Made by a program: the position numbers and the translations under genes
Assembly: GCF_001457415.1 (NCBI RefSeq)
Contig: NZ_LN881723.1
Span: 529,246 to 593,245, forward strand
DNA length: 64,000 nt
Source of the DNA: Gorillibacterium timonense
Lineage (GTDB): Bacteria > Bacillota > Bacilli > Paenibacillales > NBRC-103111
Direction: 5' to 3'
Shown here: positions 1 to 8,115 of the stretch, in pieces
How positions within the stretch are numbered: position 1 is the first letter of the stretch
Layout: the number at the start of each line of letters is the position of its first letter
The notes under the pieces: generated by a model
The model's input: the letters and a program-made list of their open reading frames with translations, nothing else
Told to the model about the DNA's origin: nothing
The model's database searches: none

Positions 1-142
1 ACTACGTTGTTCTCCTTGATGAACACTCGAAGCTGTTCCTAACTCCACATTCCCATGTGTTCCCCCACCTTTCTCTGATTCCCATTTTACTGGGTTTGGG
101 AATTTACACAATCTATTTTACAGACTCGATTTCCCATTCCAA

Positions 143-1195
143 TCAACCCATAGACAAGTTATGAGGGGTCATTTCTCTGTTCATCTCGAAAACCGTCTCA
201 CCAGAATAATTAATGTATCTTATCCGTGATCCTGAAAAATAATTTCGACGATTTTCGCGAACCACATACGCCAAATTATTTTTAAAAGACATAGTCTTGT
301 TATTACTATAGTTACATTCAATTACAACCTTACCACTTCGATCAGCATAACCATATAAATCATATTTATTATCTCTAACTACTACAAGTCCGTTCGAATA
401 ATTATAGATAGAAAATTTGTAGTCCGGGCTTAGCACTTCTTGAAACTCAGTATTTATATACCAAACTCCAGCTCCCTTACCAGCACCCTTTACATATGCT
501 CTTCCTTCGGAGAATGAACCCGCCAAGCTAAAAGGAAGATCATTCATGCGTTCAGCATTTTTATTTATATAATAGTAACGGTCCTCTACACCTACTCTAG
601 ATTGCAGTCGGGCGAATCCTTCATTAAAAGAGAAAGCACGACTAGCGGTAAGGGATGCATTGTTTAGAATTGTGCCATCTTTATTTAGGTAACCCCATTC
701 ATAATTACCATCACGGTTTGCTTTACTAAGTTGAACTAAACCAACATCATCACTGAAAGGATATGCATCATAAAATTCATAATCTGTTACAAGTTTTCCT
801 GTTGGTGTCGTGTAAGCGCACTTATCACCGTTACTTATTGGTATTAAGTTAGGGCATTTCTTATGTTCAATAATAATATTAGTCGGTACGTCCCATACTA
901 TTTCCCCAGAGCGATCAATTATATAGTATTTTCTTTCATTATTTTTTCTATTTCGTAATCCTACTATGGCTCTTCCTTCTACAAATGGTCCTACGAAGTC
1001 ATACTTGGGCTCGATAACCCACTCCCCATTAAAATCGATATACCCACACTTATTATTCGAATATGTTTTTGCCGCAGCTCTGTCTTCATGAAAGTCCTCA
1101 ACAATTCGTAGTGTAACAGAGGGGATTTTCACATCCCCATTCTTATCAATAAAACCTGTGTAGCCCTGTTCGTCTGAAAAAGGATATAAATCCAA
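143..1195 (-). CDS. WG-repeat protein
   Basis: Protein of about 350 residues built almost wholly of WG-type repeats, each following the pattern GYIDxxGxxVI with an aromatic-rich second half (for example CGYIDFNGEWVIEPKYDFVG near residue 50). No signal peptide or membrane segment is visible, so a cytoplasmic location is likely. WG repeats form beta-rich scaffolds of unknown role, and no enzyme domain accompanies them here. An ATG lies at 1210 but has no ribosome site before it. The GGAGGG at about 1203-1208 sits correctly for the TTG at 1195, which I prefer. The gene is AT-rich compared with the 7-48 kb region and stands alone, as an accessory gene would. Confidence 0.8.
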   Translation of the reverse strand: MDLYPFSDEQGYTGFIDKNGDVKIPSVTLRIVEDFHEDRAAAKTYSNNKCGYIDFNGEWVIEPKYDFVGPFVEGRAIVGLRNRKNNERKYYIIDRSGEIVWDVPTNIIIEHKKCPNLIPISNGDKCAYTTPTGKLVTDYEFYDAYPFSDDVGLVQLSKANRDGNYEWGYLNKDGTILNNASLTASRAFSFNEGFARLQSRVGVEDRYYYINKNAERMNDLPFSLAGSFSEGRAYVKGAGKGAGVWYINTEFQEVLSPDYKFSIYNYSNGLVVVRDNKYDLYGYADRSGKVVIECNYSNNKTMSFKNNLAYVVRENRRNYFSGSRIRYINYSGETVFEMNREMTPHNLSMG

Positions 1196-1322
1196 AATGA
1201 ATCCCTCCATCTATATGGCATTATTTTCCCGGAATCATAAAAATCATATAGAAAACCCCTTCATGGGTCAATAGAAGTACATGTTCAGCAACCAGTCGAA
1301 GAGAACTAGACTTATAGAGCTG

Positions 1323-1357
1323 TCTCGATGAAGGAATTTCCAATTTCTTCATCGAGA
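1323..1357 (+). other. 11-bp stem hairpin in the leader of the GNAT gene
   Basis: TCTCGATGAAG at 1323-1333 is perfectly complementary to CTTCATCGAGA at 1347-1357 with a 13-base loop. No T-run follows, so it is not a standard terminator. It lies 17 bases before the start codon of the acetyltransferase at 1374, and could affect its translation or be the end of the preceding transcript. Confidence 0.55.
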
Positions 1358-1373
1358 TGGGTGTCAAAACGAT

Positions 1374-1820
1374 ATGGAATTATTAACAAGAGGCATTGGC
1401 GCGGAAGAATTTGAAAAGAATGCAGGTCTTGCAAGAAGTAAACCAAATGAGTTCGATAAAGAATTTGCAAAAGAATTTTATTGGTTAGCTTTGAATAATG
1501 AAAAGGATAGATTATGGTATCGCCTCCGGAAATTTATTAGTGTAGAAGAGAACAAGATAGTTGGAGGTGCATTATTCAAAGGAGCTCCTAATGAAAAAGG
1601 CGAGGTAGAGATCGGGTATGGTATTGATGAAGAGTATCAGCGCCAAGGATATGCAACCGAAGCCATTAGAGAAACCGTAAAATGGGCACTTGAGCAAGAA
1701 GGAGTATTATCCGTTATTGCTGAAACTGAAAAAGATAATATTCCTTCGCAAAAAGTTTTACAGAATATTGGTATGATGAAGTATGATGAAACCGATACAG
1801 ACTACTTATGGAGAGTATAA
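1374..1820 (+). CDS. GNAT family N-acetyltransferase
   Basis: 148-residue single-domain GNAT protein. The acetyl-CoA pyrophosphate loop is visible as EYQRQGYATEA (around residues 86-96), preceded by the beta strand EVEIGYGIDE and followed by the VIAETEKDNIPSQKVLQNIG segment typical of the RimJ/RimL branch (ribosomal-protein or small-molecule acetylation). The substrate cannot be told. The ribosome site is weak (GGGTG about 10 bases upstream) and a hairpin lies in the leader. The gene is followed by a clear terminator and appears to be transcribed alone. Confidence 0.85.
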   Translation: MELLTRGIGAEEFEKNAGLARSKPNEFDKEFAKEFYWLALNNEKDRLWYRLRKFISVEENKIVGGALFKGAPNEKGEVEIGYGIDEEYQRQGYATEAIRETVKWALEQEGVLSVIAETEKDNIPSQKVLQNIGMMKYDETDTDYLWRV

Positions 1821-1851
1821 GTTGGTAATGGGTACGACTACAGAATAGATG

Positions 1852-1883
1852 CAGGACTGCTCGGAATCGGGCAGTCCTGTTTG
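1852..1883 (+). terminator. Rho-independent terminator after GNAT gene
   Basis: CAGGACTGC (1852-1860) pairs with GCAGTCCTG (1871-1879) and is followed by TTTGTGTGT. It lies about 30 bases after the stop of the acetyltransferase. Confidence 0.75.
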
Positions 1884-1973
1884 TGTGTGTGGATATAATG
1901 ACGGTAATTCAAGTATATGTATGGTTTTAGGGGGCGGATCGGAGCCCGTTCATTCAAAACCATTTTCGTTATC

Positions 1974-2507
1974 TTACTCTACGATTTCAAAAGTAAACGA
2001 GTAGGGTTGGGTGGCATCCGGATCGAGCAGGAACGAGTCGATCGCTTTCAGTTTCAGCTTGGCGCCCAGCGCAATTTTGTAATTGTGCAGGGCGCCTCCG
2101 GCGGAGCAACCAAATACCGTAGACGACGCGGTGTATGGCGGCTTCCTATGTTTGAGTACACAGAGGTGGCAGCCATTGCCGGCGGTTAACGTTCCGTCCT
2201 CGTTCAGGTTAACGTTACTCATATACCGGGTACCCTTGAGCCGTTCAACCTTCTCCGCGAGCGTCTTGTCTACGTGTTCCGATCGAAATGCCAAGGCTTC
2301 CTGATTGCGCCGTCCGAGCCGGCACCCGCCATTGCGCTCCCAGATCGAAAGGCGCTGTTCCTCCGTAAGAAGCTCGTCCATCTTGTCAACGAACTTCATC
2401 TCGGCTTCGCCTCCGCGATACTGGTGAACGACTTGTTCAAAATGAGTTCTCGTATCCTCAGGGATGCCGTCCTTTTGCATCGTAGCGAGCATGCTTTTAA
2501 GCCGCAT
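1974..2507 (-). CDS. Hypothetical protein, cysteine-containing (possibly DUF6144-like)
   Basis: 177-residue soluble protein of unknown function. The N-terminal half is charged and probably helical (MLTEEQ-type segment, WERNGGC). The C-terminal half carries GNGCHLCVLKH and VFGCSAGG, giving cysteines that could bind metal. The sequence recalls DUF6144 proteins but I cannot verify this. A good ribosome site (AAGGAGA, 7-8 bases before ATG) fixes the start. It lies 17 bases behind the PNPOx-fold gene and probably shares its transcript and the AraC-GyrI regulator upstream. Confidence 0.6.
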   Translation of the reverse strand: MRLKSMLATMQKDGIPEDTRTHFEQVVHQYRGGEAEMKFVDKMDELLTEEQRLSIWERNGGCRLGRRNQEALAFRSEHVDKTLAEKVERLKGTRYMSNVNLNEDGTLTAGNGCHLCVLKHRKPPYTASSTVFGCSAGGALHNYKIALGAKLKLKAIDSFLLDPDATQPYSFTFEIVE

Positions 2508-2524
2508 GGGACATTCTCCTTTTT

Positions 2525-3010
2525 CTACTGCGCCGTTTTGTTAACAAAATCAATGTGATACCGGACCTCGCCATTCGCATTCTCTTCGTCAAGGATTGAA
2601 CCCTCTGTAAGGCGGACGCACAGAAGGCATGTATTCGGGTCTTCTTCGTTGACGTGGCCATTGCCATACCACTGGGCAAAAGCGGCACGTACTTTCTTCA
2701 TCATCTCCGCGTTTTTTCCGTCGCGTACCCAACCCAGATTCTCACCGATGCCGCTAGCGAAAAACCATTCGAAATGGATGGCGACGGCAACCGCGGGATT
2801 CGCCTCAATCTGGTCCATTTTGTTGGACTTGGTGTAGGTAACCACATAAAACGCACCGTCCTCATAGTAGCCATCCACGTTGCGGACAGCGGGGCGGGGT
2901 TTACCATCCACATTCGGATCATGCCCGATGGTCGCTAAGGAAACCCCATTGTCTTTGCCATTGCCGAATCTTTTGTCCAGCAGCTTCATGGCTTCATTGT
3001 ACTTGTTCAT
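2525..3010 (-). CDS. Pyridoxamine 5'-phosphate oxidase-fold protein
   Basis: 161-residue member of the split-barrel flavin-binding PNPOx-like superfamily: the pattern GKPRPAVRNVDGYYEDGAFYVVTY followed by a strand SNKMDQIEANPAVAVAI is the classic FMN-binding barrel of general-stress and antibiotic-detoxification family members, not of true PdxH. The start at 3010 is chosen because GGAGGA lies 7 bases before it; the frame extends 14 codons further upstream without a ribosome site. It sits between the AraC-GyrI gene (35 bases upstream) and the cysteine-containing hypothetical gene and is probably co-transcribed with both. Confidence 0.8.
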   Translation of the reverse strand: MNKYNEAMKLLDKRFGNGKDNGVSLATIGHDPNVDGKPRPAVRNVDGYYEDGAFYVVTYTKSNKMDQIEANPAVAVAIHFEWFFASGIGENLGWVRDGKNAEMMKKVRAAFAQWYGNGHVNEEDPNTCLLCVRLTEGSILDEENANGEVRYHIDFVNKTAQ

Positions 3011-3044
3011 GATCATTCCTCCGATTTCGTCGCTGTCTCTTAGT

Positions 3045-3956
3045 CTATTCATCTCGTTGCTTGAACGGGATCCACAGTTCCATATAGGCGGTGTCGGGCG
3101 AGCTTGGGTAATACAGCTCCGGGAAAAAGCCGTCCGCGATCAGACCGTGCTTCTTCAGCCATAACCGGGTGTACTTCATCGCCTTGCCCAAAGCAGCGGG
3201 CGCCAATTGTTCAAAATCCTCTGCCTCAAATCCGCAGACGACGTATTCTCTCGCGGGAAGCCGCCAGCTTGCGAAACGGGGACTCTCTCTACCCGATTCT
3301 ACCTCTACTCCAGCAAAGTACGAGGTGTGCCCTTCCGGCGCATCACCTTTATAACATACGCCTATCTGACGCCCACCGGAGAGATGCGGGATCTCCTGCA
3401 GAACCTGGATAAACCCGTTCCAAATTTCAATGGATGGGGAAACGCCGGGCCTTTCGCCGAGCATCTTGCCATGCACAAAGGGATAATTTCCTTTCTTCCC
3501 CATAAAACTTATCGGTTCTTCAAGGGTCTTTCGGTTCATTTCCAGCACGAGCCCGTCGCTGACTAGCGGCACACCCTCGTCGATCATGACATAGTTCAGC
3601 AGCAAATCGGGTTTGTCAAAATGATCGAGACCGATAGGTCTTTTCCGGTACTGCGCCGGGGTGATTCCATAGGCATCCTTGAACGACCGAGTAAAGGTCT
3701 CATGGCTGCAAAAACCGTATTCCACCGCAACGTCGAGGATCCGGTTTTCTTTCTCACGCAACACGCAGCAAGCTCTGGCTAAGCGGCGCAGTTTGATATA
3801 CTCCCGTACCGGCTTTTTGACCAACCGCGTGAACAACCGTTGATAGTAAAACGGCGACAGCATGGCGATTTCCGCCAGTTCTTCGACTTGAGTCTCCTCG
3901 CTGATATGGTCTTCGATATGGTTCAAGGTCTTCTGGATCGCTTCCCATGCGTGCAT
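3045..3956 (-). CDS. AraC-family regulator with GyrI-like effector domain
   Basis: 303 residues. An N-terminal AraC double helix-turn-helix (about residues 5-105, with the second-helix signature DVAVEYGFCSHETFTRSFK and ITPAQYRK) is followed by a GyrI/BmrR-like small-molecule binding domain (about 115-300) ending AYMELWIPFK. This order is that of Rob/SoxS-like regulators that bind hydrophobic or drug-like ligands. ATG 3956 is preferred over GTG 3965 because AAGAGGTG then sits six bases upstream. It heads the three-gene minus-strand group and may regulate it. The ligand is unknown. Confidence 0.85.
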   Translation of the reverse strand: MHAWEAIQKTLNHIEDHISEETQVEELAEIAMLSPFYYQRLFTRLVKKPVREYIKLRRLARACCVLREKENRILDVAVEYGFCSHETFTRSFKDAYGITPAQYRKRPIGLDHFDKPDLLLNYVMIDEGVPLVSDGLVLEMNRKTLEEPISFMGKKGNYPFVHGKMLGERPGVSPSIEIWNGFIQVLQEIPHLSGGRQIGVCYKGDAPEGHTSYFAGVEVESGRESPRFASWRLPAREYVVCGFEAEDFEQLAPAALGKAMKYTRLWLKKHGLIADGFFPELYYPSSPDTAYMELWIPFKQRDE

Positions 3957-4135
3957 GCAACACACCTCTTGTAGACAGCATACGATAAATGAAAAGCAGG
4001 CACTTGACCGTGTCTGCCCTTTTTTTGAAACACACCCTATAACAAATCGTTTTCTATCAAATCCTTATTTTACCTTGCTCACCCAAAAATTCAATTATAT
4101 AAAGCACAAGGGAATCGTTGAATAATTACTTTATT

Positions 4136-4178
4136 TTACCCGGGTAATATTGATTATTTAATTTTATCCGGGTATAAT
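4136..4178 (+). promoter_or_regulatory. Sigma-A promoter flanked by two CCGGGTA operator boxes (DUF2239 gene)
   Basis: A promoter TTGATT (4150-4155), 17-bp spacer, TATAAT (4173-4178) precedes the DUF2239 gene. A perfect 12-bp palindrome TTACCCGGGTAA (4136-4147) lies just upstream of the -35, and a near copy ATCCGGGTAT (4166-4175) overlaps the -10. The centres are 29 bp apart. This layout suggests a dimeric repressor; which one is not encoded obviously nearby. Confidence 0.6.
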
Positions 4179-4206
4179 TAGTGAGGCAGTTAGAGAGGAG
4201 GTCAGC

Positions 4207-4818
4207 ATGAGTAATGTCCTAACGCGCATTTCCTGTACGGCATTTTTGGGTGTGAGAGTCGTCGCCAGTGGTTCGTTACAGCACGTTGTTACTACCGTGA
4301 AGGATGCTCTGGATGACAGAGACCTCACACAGTTGCTTTTATTTGACGATTCCACGGGGAAGCCAGTAGATGTTGATTTTCGTGGGAAGACAGATGATGT
4401 GCTCAAACGAGTAGGAGAACAGTTTGATGACTTACCCAATAAAGAAGGAAATAATCCGCTTACACGCCGAGTCGGTCGACCCAAGCTTGGGGTTGTATCC
4501 GGTGAAGTTACGTTATTGCCACGGCATTGGGAATGGCTCAAGAGTCAACCTGGAGGGGCTTCGGTAACCTTACGAAAACTCATTGATGAGGCTCGCCGTG
4601 CTGGAGATATTCAGAGCAATATCCGAAAATCACAAGAAGCAACCTATACCTTTATGACAGCTATGGCGGGGAACTTCCCTCAATACGAAGAAGCTCTACG
4701 GGCACTGTATGCTGGTGATTTGGATCGTTTTTACTACTTCATTGATGACTGGACACCTGATATCAGAAACCATGTCAAAAGATTAGCCGCTCATGCATTT
4801 CCTGAAGTGAACATATGA
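4207..4818 (+). CDS. DUF2239 family protein
   Basis: 203-residue protein matching the DUF2239 pattern: an N-terminal half ending in GRPKLGVVSGEVTLLPRHWE (about residues 97-115), then EWLKSQPGGASVTLRKLIDEAR and a helical C-terminus with FMTAMAGNFPQYEEALRALY. GRPKLG...LLPRHW followed by helix resembles a nucleic-acid binding or antitoxin-like element, but the family has no proven function. A strong ribosome site (GAGAGGAGG) precedes the ATG by six bases. The gene has its own promoter with paired operator boxes. Confidence 0.85.
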   Translation: MSNVLTRISCTAFLGVRVVASGSLQHVVTTVKDALDDRDLTQLLLFDDSTGKPVDVDFRGKTDDVLKRVGEQFDDLPNKEGNNPLTRRVGRPKLGVVSGEVTLLPRHWEWLKSQPGGASVTLRKLIDEARRAGDIQSNIRKSQEATYTFMTAMAGNFPQYEEALRALYAGDLDRFYYFIDDWTPDIRNHVKRLAAHAFPEVNI

Positions 4819-4965
4819 ATGAAAACATTTGGAGCTTATTGAACCCGAAGACGTCATCAAAGCTATCAGGCCGGTATCGGGCATCGGACTGCAGCGATCG
4901 AAGTTTCATTCCTTCTACCTGTGGCAGAACTTCTGATACCGAATGAATTGGAGGAGTCATGATTC

Positions 4966-5858
4966 ATGAACATTCTGAAAGTCAATGGCGTTGATCTGGC
5001 CTATGACAGTTTCGGTAACGAAAATGACGAGGCTATTATCCTAATCGCTGGGCTTGGTGGACGGTTCCGTTTTGTCGGATATTAGCTGAGCGGGGCTTTC
5101 GCGTGATTCGCTTTGACAATCGAGACGTAGGTCACTCGGCACACTTTAGCCATGATCAGGCGCTGGATTTTGACGCACTGGCGACTGCTCTCAAGTCAGG
5201 AAAGCGACCGGACATCCCTTACACTCTCGATGACATGTCCAACGACGCTATCGAACTGCTCGACGCCCTTTCCATTGACCGGGCACATTTCGTTGGCAGG
5301 TCGATGGGCGGAATGATTGCCCAGATTGCCGCCAGTGAGTACCCTGAACGAGTTTTATCCCTCACCTCCATTATGTCTAGTTCCGGTAATCCTACCCTTC
5401 CGCAAGCTTCCCCAGATATCATGGCGATGATGACTCAACCGACGCCTAATCCCTTTGAGGATGAAGCAGGATTTCTGGCGCACAGCCTCTCATTTGCCAA
5501 ACGCATCGCCGGCACTAGCTATCCGTTTGAAGAAGACGCTTATCAGGCACTCATTCTGGAGGAAGTCCGGAGAGCCTACGATCCAGTCAGTGTCGGACGA
5601 CAAATTGCTGCGATCGCTGTCTCCGGTGACCGTCGTCAACGGCTGACGACCATAAAAGCACCGGCACTTGTCATTCATGGGCTAGACGATCCCCTGTTCG
5701 TCCCGGCGTGTGGGGAGGACACGGCTTCTGCCATCCCAGGCGCTGAGTTCATGTTGGTTGAAGGTATGGGACACGATCTGCCGCACCAACTGTACAAAGT
5801 AATCGCTGATGGCATAGAGCGAACGGCTCGTCGCAATCGACACGCGTTTACTGAATAA
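4966..5858 (+). pseudogene. Alpha/beta hydrolase, broken by a small deletion/frameshift
   Basis: From ATG 4966, behind a good GGAGGA site, the frame reads MNILKVNGVDLAYDSFG...AIILIAGLGG and then runs into TAG at 5083. From 5058 a second frame reads WTVPFCRILAERGFRVIRFD and continues as a full alpha/beta hydrolase to 5858, with the nucleophile elbow GRSMGGMIAQ, acid IHGLDDPLF and histidine GMGHDLP. Homologues usually have about five residues (GLGTQMIRW-like) across this join, so a deletion near 5056-5059 of roughly 16 bases explains both the shortening and the frame change. The intact second frame could still start at GTG 5103, but would lack the oxyanion-hole strand, so I call a pseudogene. 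Either a real mutation or an assembly error is possible. Confidence 0.75.
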
Positions 5859-5961
5859 CAACCAGCCGGAGTCTCGGGGTGCCCAATGATGAGTCTTGAG
5901 GTCGGGTGGCTTTCCCTTTCTCACAATCTGCTCAAGAAGGCAGCGCTAGACGTTAAAAACG

Positions 5962-6009
5962 CAAGAGCTGAGCGAAAACGGATCGCTTGACTCTTGTGTT
6001 TCGTTTTTT
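5962..6009 (+). terminator. Rho-independent terminator
   Basis: CAAGAG and AGCG (5962-5974) pair with CGCT and CTCTTG (5983-5996) around a small internal loop, followed by TGTTTCGTTTTTT. It ends the hydrolase pseudogene transcript. The rest of 5859-6167 shows nothing else that I can support. Confidence 0.65.
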
Positions 6010-6167
6010 GAGCTATCCCATTTGTCCCTGAGGTTGTTTCCTTACTTGCATTTGAGACAGCCCCTTCTTCACATATGATGCCGATTTGCATACCTATCCT
6101 ATCCCCTACAATTAAGAGCATTCGGATTAATGAGAGACGGATGGATAGGCAGTGAGATAAGAATGCC

Positions 6168-6476
6168 TTGAATTATTCCGTCCTTATGGATACTGTTTAT
6201 TTCCGAGGAAATGATCTGAACGGATGGAAGGAAATCGAGCCATTGGGCTACGGAGCCTTTGAGTTCGCCGATTGGTGGAAAAAATACCCGCGAGTTATCC
6301 AAGCGATCCGCGAAAAGGAAGCGTTGTATGTGTCTGGAAAGGTCACTCGCACCTTCGAGTTGACCGACCCCGCGCAAAGATCGGTTTATCTGAAGGGACT
6401 CCGGCAGGCCATCGGCATTGCGTGCATGCTAGGCTGTAACACTTTTTCCCTGTTGAAATTCCTACCGTCGCATTAA
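6168..6476 (+). CDS. Hypothetical protein, possibly a fragment
   Basis: 102 codons from TTG 6168 (or 96 from ATG 6186). The product is not recognised. It contains aromatic-rich GYGAFEFADWWKKYPRV, then a helical stretch with TFELTDPAQRSVYLKGLRQA, and looks like a real soluble protein by composition. Neither candidate start has a convincing ribosome site, and the last dozen residues differ in style, so it may be a truncated or degenerate gene. It lies among small fragments between the hydrolase pseudogene and the salvage region. Confidence 0.4.
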   Translation: MNYSVLMDTVYFRGNDLNGWKEIEPLGYGAFEFADWWKKYPRVIQAIREKEALYVSGKVTRTFELTDPAQRSVYLKGLRQAIGIACMLGCNTFSLLKFLPSH

Positions 6477-6638
6477 CCAAGTTCCACGATTGGGTTAAGG
6501 TAGCAGGTCTGTGTGAAGATTCGGGTCCATACCGGCATACGGAAGAGCACCGGCGTAGGTCAAACTCCGACAGTATAAAAAAGAAGCTATCCCAATAATA
6601 TCCATTGGGACGGCCTCAGTAACTATTAAGGGGCACAC

Positions 6639-6779
6639 GTGAAAGAAACGAAACTGCACGTGGAAATGAAAGCGGGTGTGGAGCTGGAGATCGATGAGAT
6701 CAGTACAGAATTTGATCTTAGCGAACTTCATCGATCCACTCTCTCCCGATTCAATTATAACGGAAGCAGCCGCTGCTAA
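6639..6779 (+). CDS. Small ORF of unknown function
   Basis: 46 codons from GTG 6639 with AAGGGG eight bases upstream, ending TAA 6777-6779. The product is acidic in its middle (VELEIDEISTEFDLSEL) and ends in GSSRC. It matches nothing I recognise and may be a remnant. No other support than the ribosome site and an open frame with biased composition. Confidence 0.25.
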   Translation: MKETKLHVEMKAGVELEIDEISTEFDLSELHRSTLSRFNYNGSSRC

Positions 6780-6997
6780 TCAGCTCAAAAAGGCACCTTT
6801 CTATATGTAACGGAAATGGGTGCAGCTATTTGACTAACTTCGAAGTGGATATCGACGATTGCCCCCCATTAGCTGCGTGTATCTCCGTTGGAATTTCACA
6901 ACTCTATCAATCAATGAAATAGCTGCTGTGGCCGCCGTAAGAAACCTTCTACACTCGATTGCTTGATTCATCTCGATCTTTCATCCAATCCATAAGC

Positions 6998-7044
6998 AGG
7001 GGCTGATCCCCATGCAGTCGAAAACCTGCTGAGGATCAGCCCCT
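6998..7044. terminator. Hairpin between small ORFs and kinase gene, likely bidirectional terminator
   Basis: AGGGGCTGATCC (6998-7009) and GGATCAGCCCCT (7033-7044) form a perfect 12-bp stem. On the plus strand TTTCTCC follows. On the minus strand it lies 26 bases after the stop of the kinase gene at 7070, so it can end that operon as well. Confidence 0.6.
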
Positions 7045-7069
7045 TTTCTCCATACTCTTTCATGCGAAT

Positions 7070-8077
7070 CTACCGCTTTGCCAGCTGTTCCTTCACGCTC
7101 GCGATCACCTGGGTCCGCGTGGCACTGTCCACCGGGCGACCCCATGCAAGCTCGAGCGCCCAGAGCACGCCGCCGGTAGCCGGCGGAACCTCAAGCTGGC
7201 GATAGCGGCAATCGCGGTCGATCAGCTTCGCCACTTCCTCGCGGTAGCGGTCAAACAGCAGCGGGCTCTCGGCCTTCAGCCATACCGAGCCTGCAAGGAT
7301 GACATCGACTTCATCCCCGAAGTCGAGTCCGTTGATGCAGCCCGCCGTGGACTGAGCCAGCTGCTTCGCCGTGTGTCCGATGATCGCGGCAGCAGCTTCG
7401 TCGCCGCGGTCTGCGGCGCCGAAGAGAATCCGCATCAGCTCCGTATTGGGCAGCGTGCGGCTATAGGTCCGCTCCGCAGCAAATTCCAGATACCGCTCCG
7501 GGGAAGGGATGCCGAGAAGGCGCATGACCGGTTCGGTCATCTCCGTCTTCGGCCCCATCCGGAACCAGGCATCATAGACGGCTCGCAGAACACGGCGGCC
7601 GAGGTAGAAGCCGCCCGCCTCGTCACCCGAGAGCTCGCCGACTCCGCCGACCTGCAGCCGTCTGCCACTCGGCGAGATTCCTCCGGTTACGGTTCCGGAG
7701 CCGTTGATGGAGCAGACCCCGACACCGCTCTCGCAGCCGGCTTTAATACCGAGGAAGGAGTCATTGTCCAGCGCATATCGGCGAATGCCAATCTGCTCGA
7801 CGATTTGGCCGAGCCGTTCCTTTTGCGAGGGGAGATCAGCGCCTGCTAGCCCGAAAGCAGCAGCTTCCACATCGGCGATGGACAATCCGTTTCGCTTCAT
7901 AATTCCGTTCAGTTTGGCCGTCATCTCGCGGCTCGCACCCGCGAAGCCGTCCGTGAACTGCTCGTGACTGCACGTTCCCGTATGCCAATGATCGACGTAC
8001 CCGCCGTCCCGATCAAACAAAAAATAATCTGTCTTGCTGTTTCCACCGTCTACGCCAATTACATACTTCCTCGCCAT
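7070..8077 (-). CDS. BadF/BadG-family sugar kinase (N-acetylglucosamine kinase-like)
   Basis: 335-residue ASKHA-fold kinase. The phosphate-1 loop GVDGGNSKTDYFLFD opens the protein, and the second ATP motif INGSGTVTGG is near residue 130, followed by GELSGDEAGGFYLG, typical of NagK/MurK-type kinases of the BadF/BadG/BcrA family. It would phosphorylate an amino sugar or related sugar at C6. The start at 8077 is fixed by AGGAGG eight bases upstream; the frame runs 14 codons further. It follows the GH4 gene by 38 bases in the same operon, so kinase and 6-phospho-glycosidase probably act on one imported disaccharide. The exact sugar is not shown by sequence. Confidence 0.8.
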   Translation of the reverse strand: MARKYVIGVDGGNSKTDYFLFDRDGGYVDHWHTGTCSHEQFTDGFAGASREMTAKLNGIMKRNGLSIADVEAAAFGLAGADLPSQKERLGQIVEQIGIRRYALDNDSFLGIKAGCESGVGVCSINGSGTVTGGISPSGRRLQVGGVGELSGDEAGGFYLGRRVLRAVYDAWFRMGPKTEMTEPVMRLLGIPSPERYLEFAAERTYSRTLPNTELMRILFGAADRGDEAAAAIIGHTAKQLAQSTAGCINGLDFGDEVDVILAGSVWLKAESPLLFDRYREEVAKLIDRDCRYRQLEVPPATGGVLWALELAWGRPVDSATRTQVIASVKEQLAKR

Positions 8078-8115
8078 GAGCGAACCTCCTGCCGATGCAT
8101 CTTGCCGCTCGCCTC

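Noticed and set aside
4819-4945. Short frame directly after the DUF2239 gene.
   Set aside because: About 43 codons of Ser/Arg-rich composition and no ribosome site; probably a remnant or noise.
6099-6377. Minus-strand frame over the small hypothetical gene at 6168.
   Set aside because: No ribosome site, and the plus-strand translation is more protein-like (aromatic and helical segments), though neither is certain.
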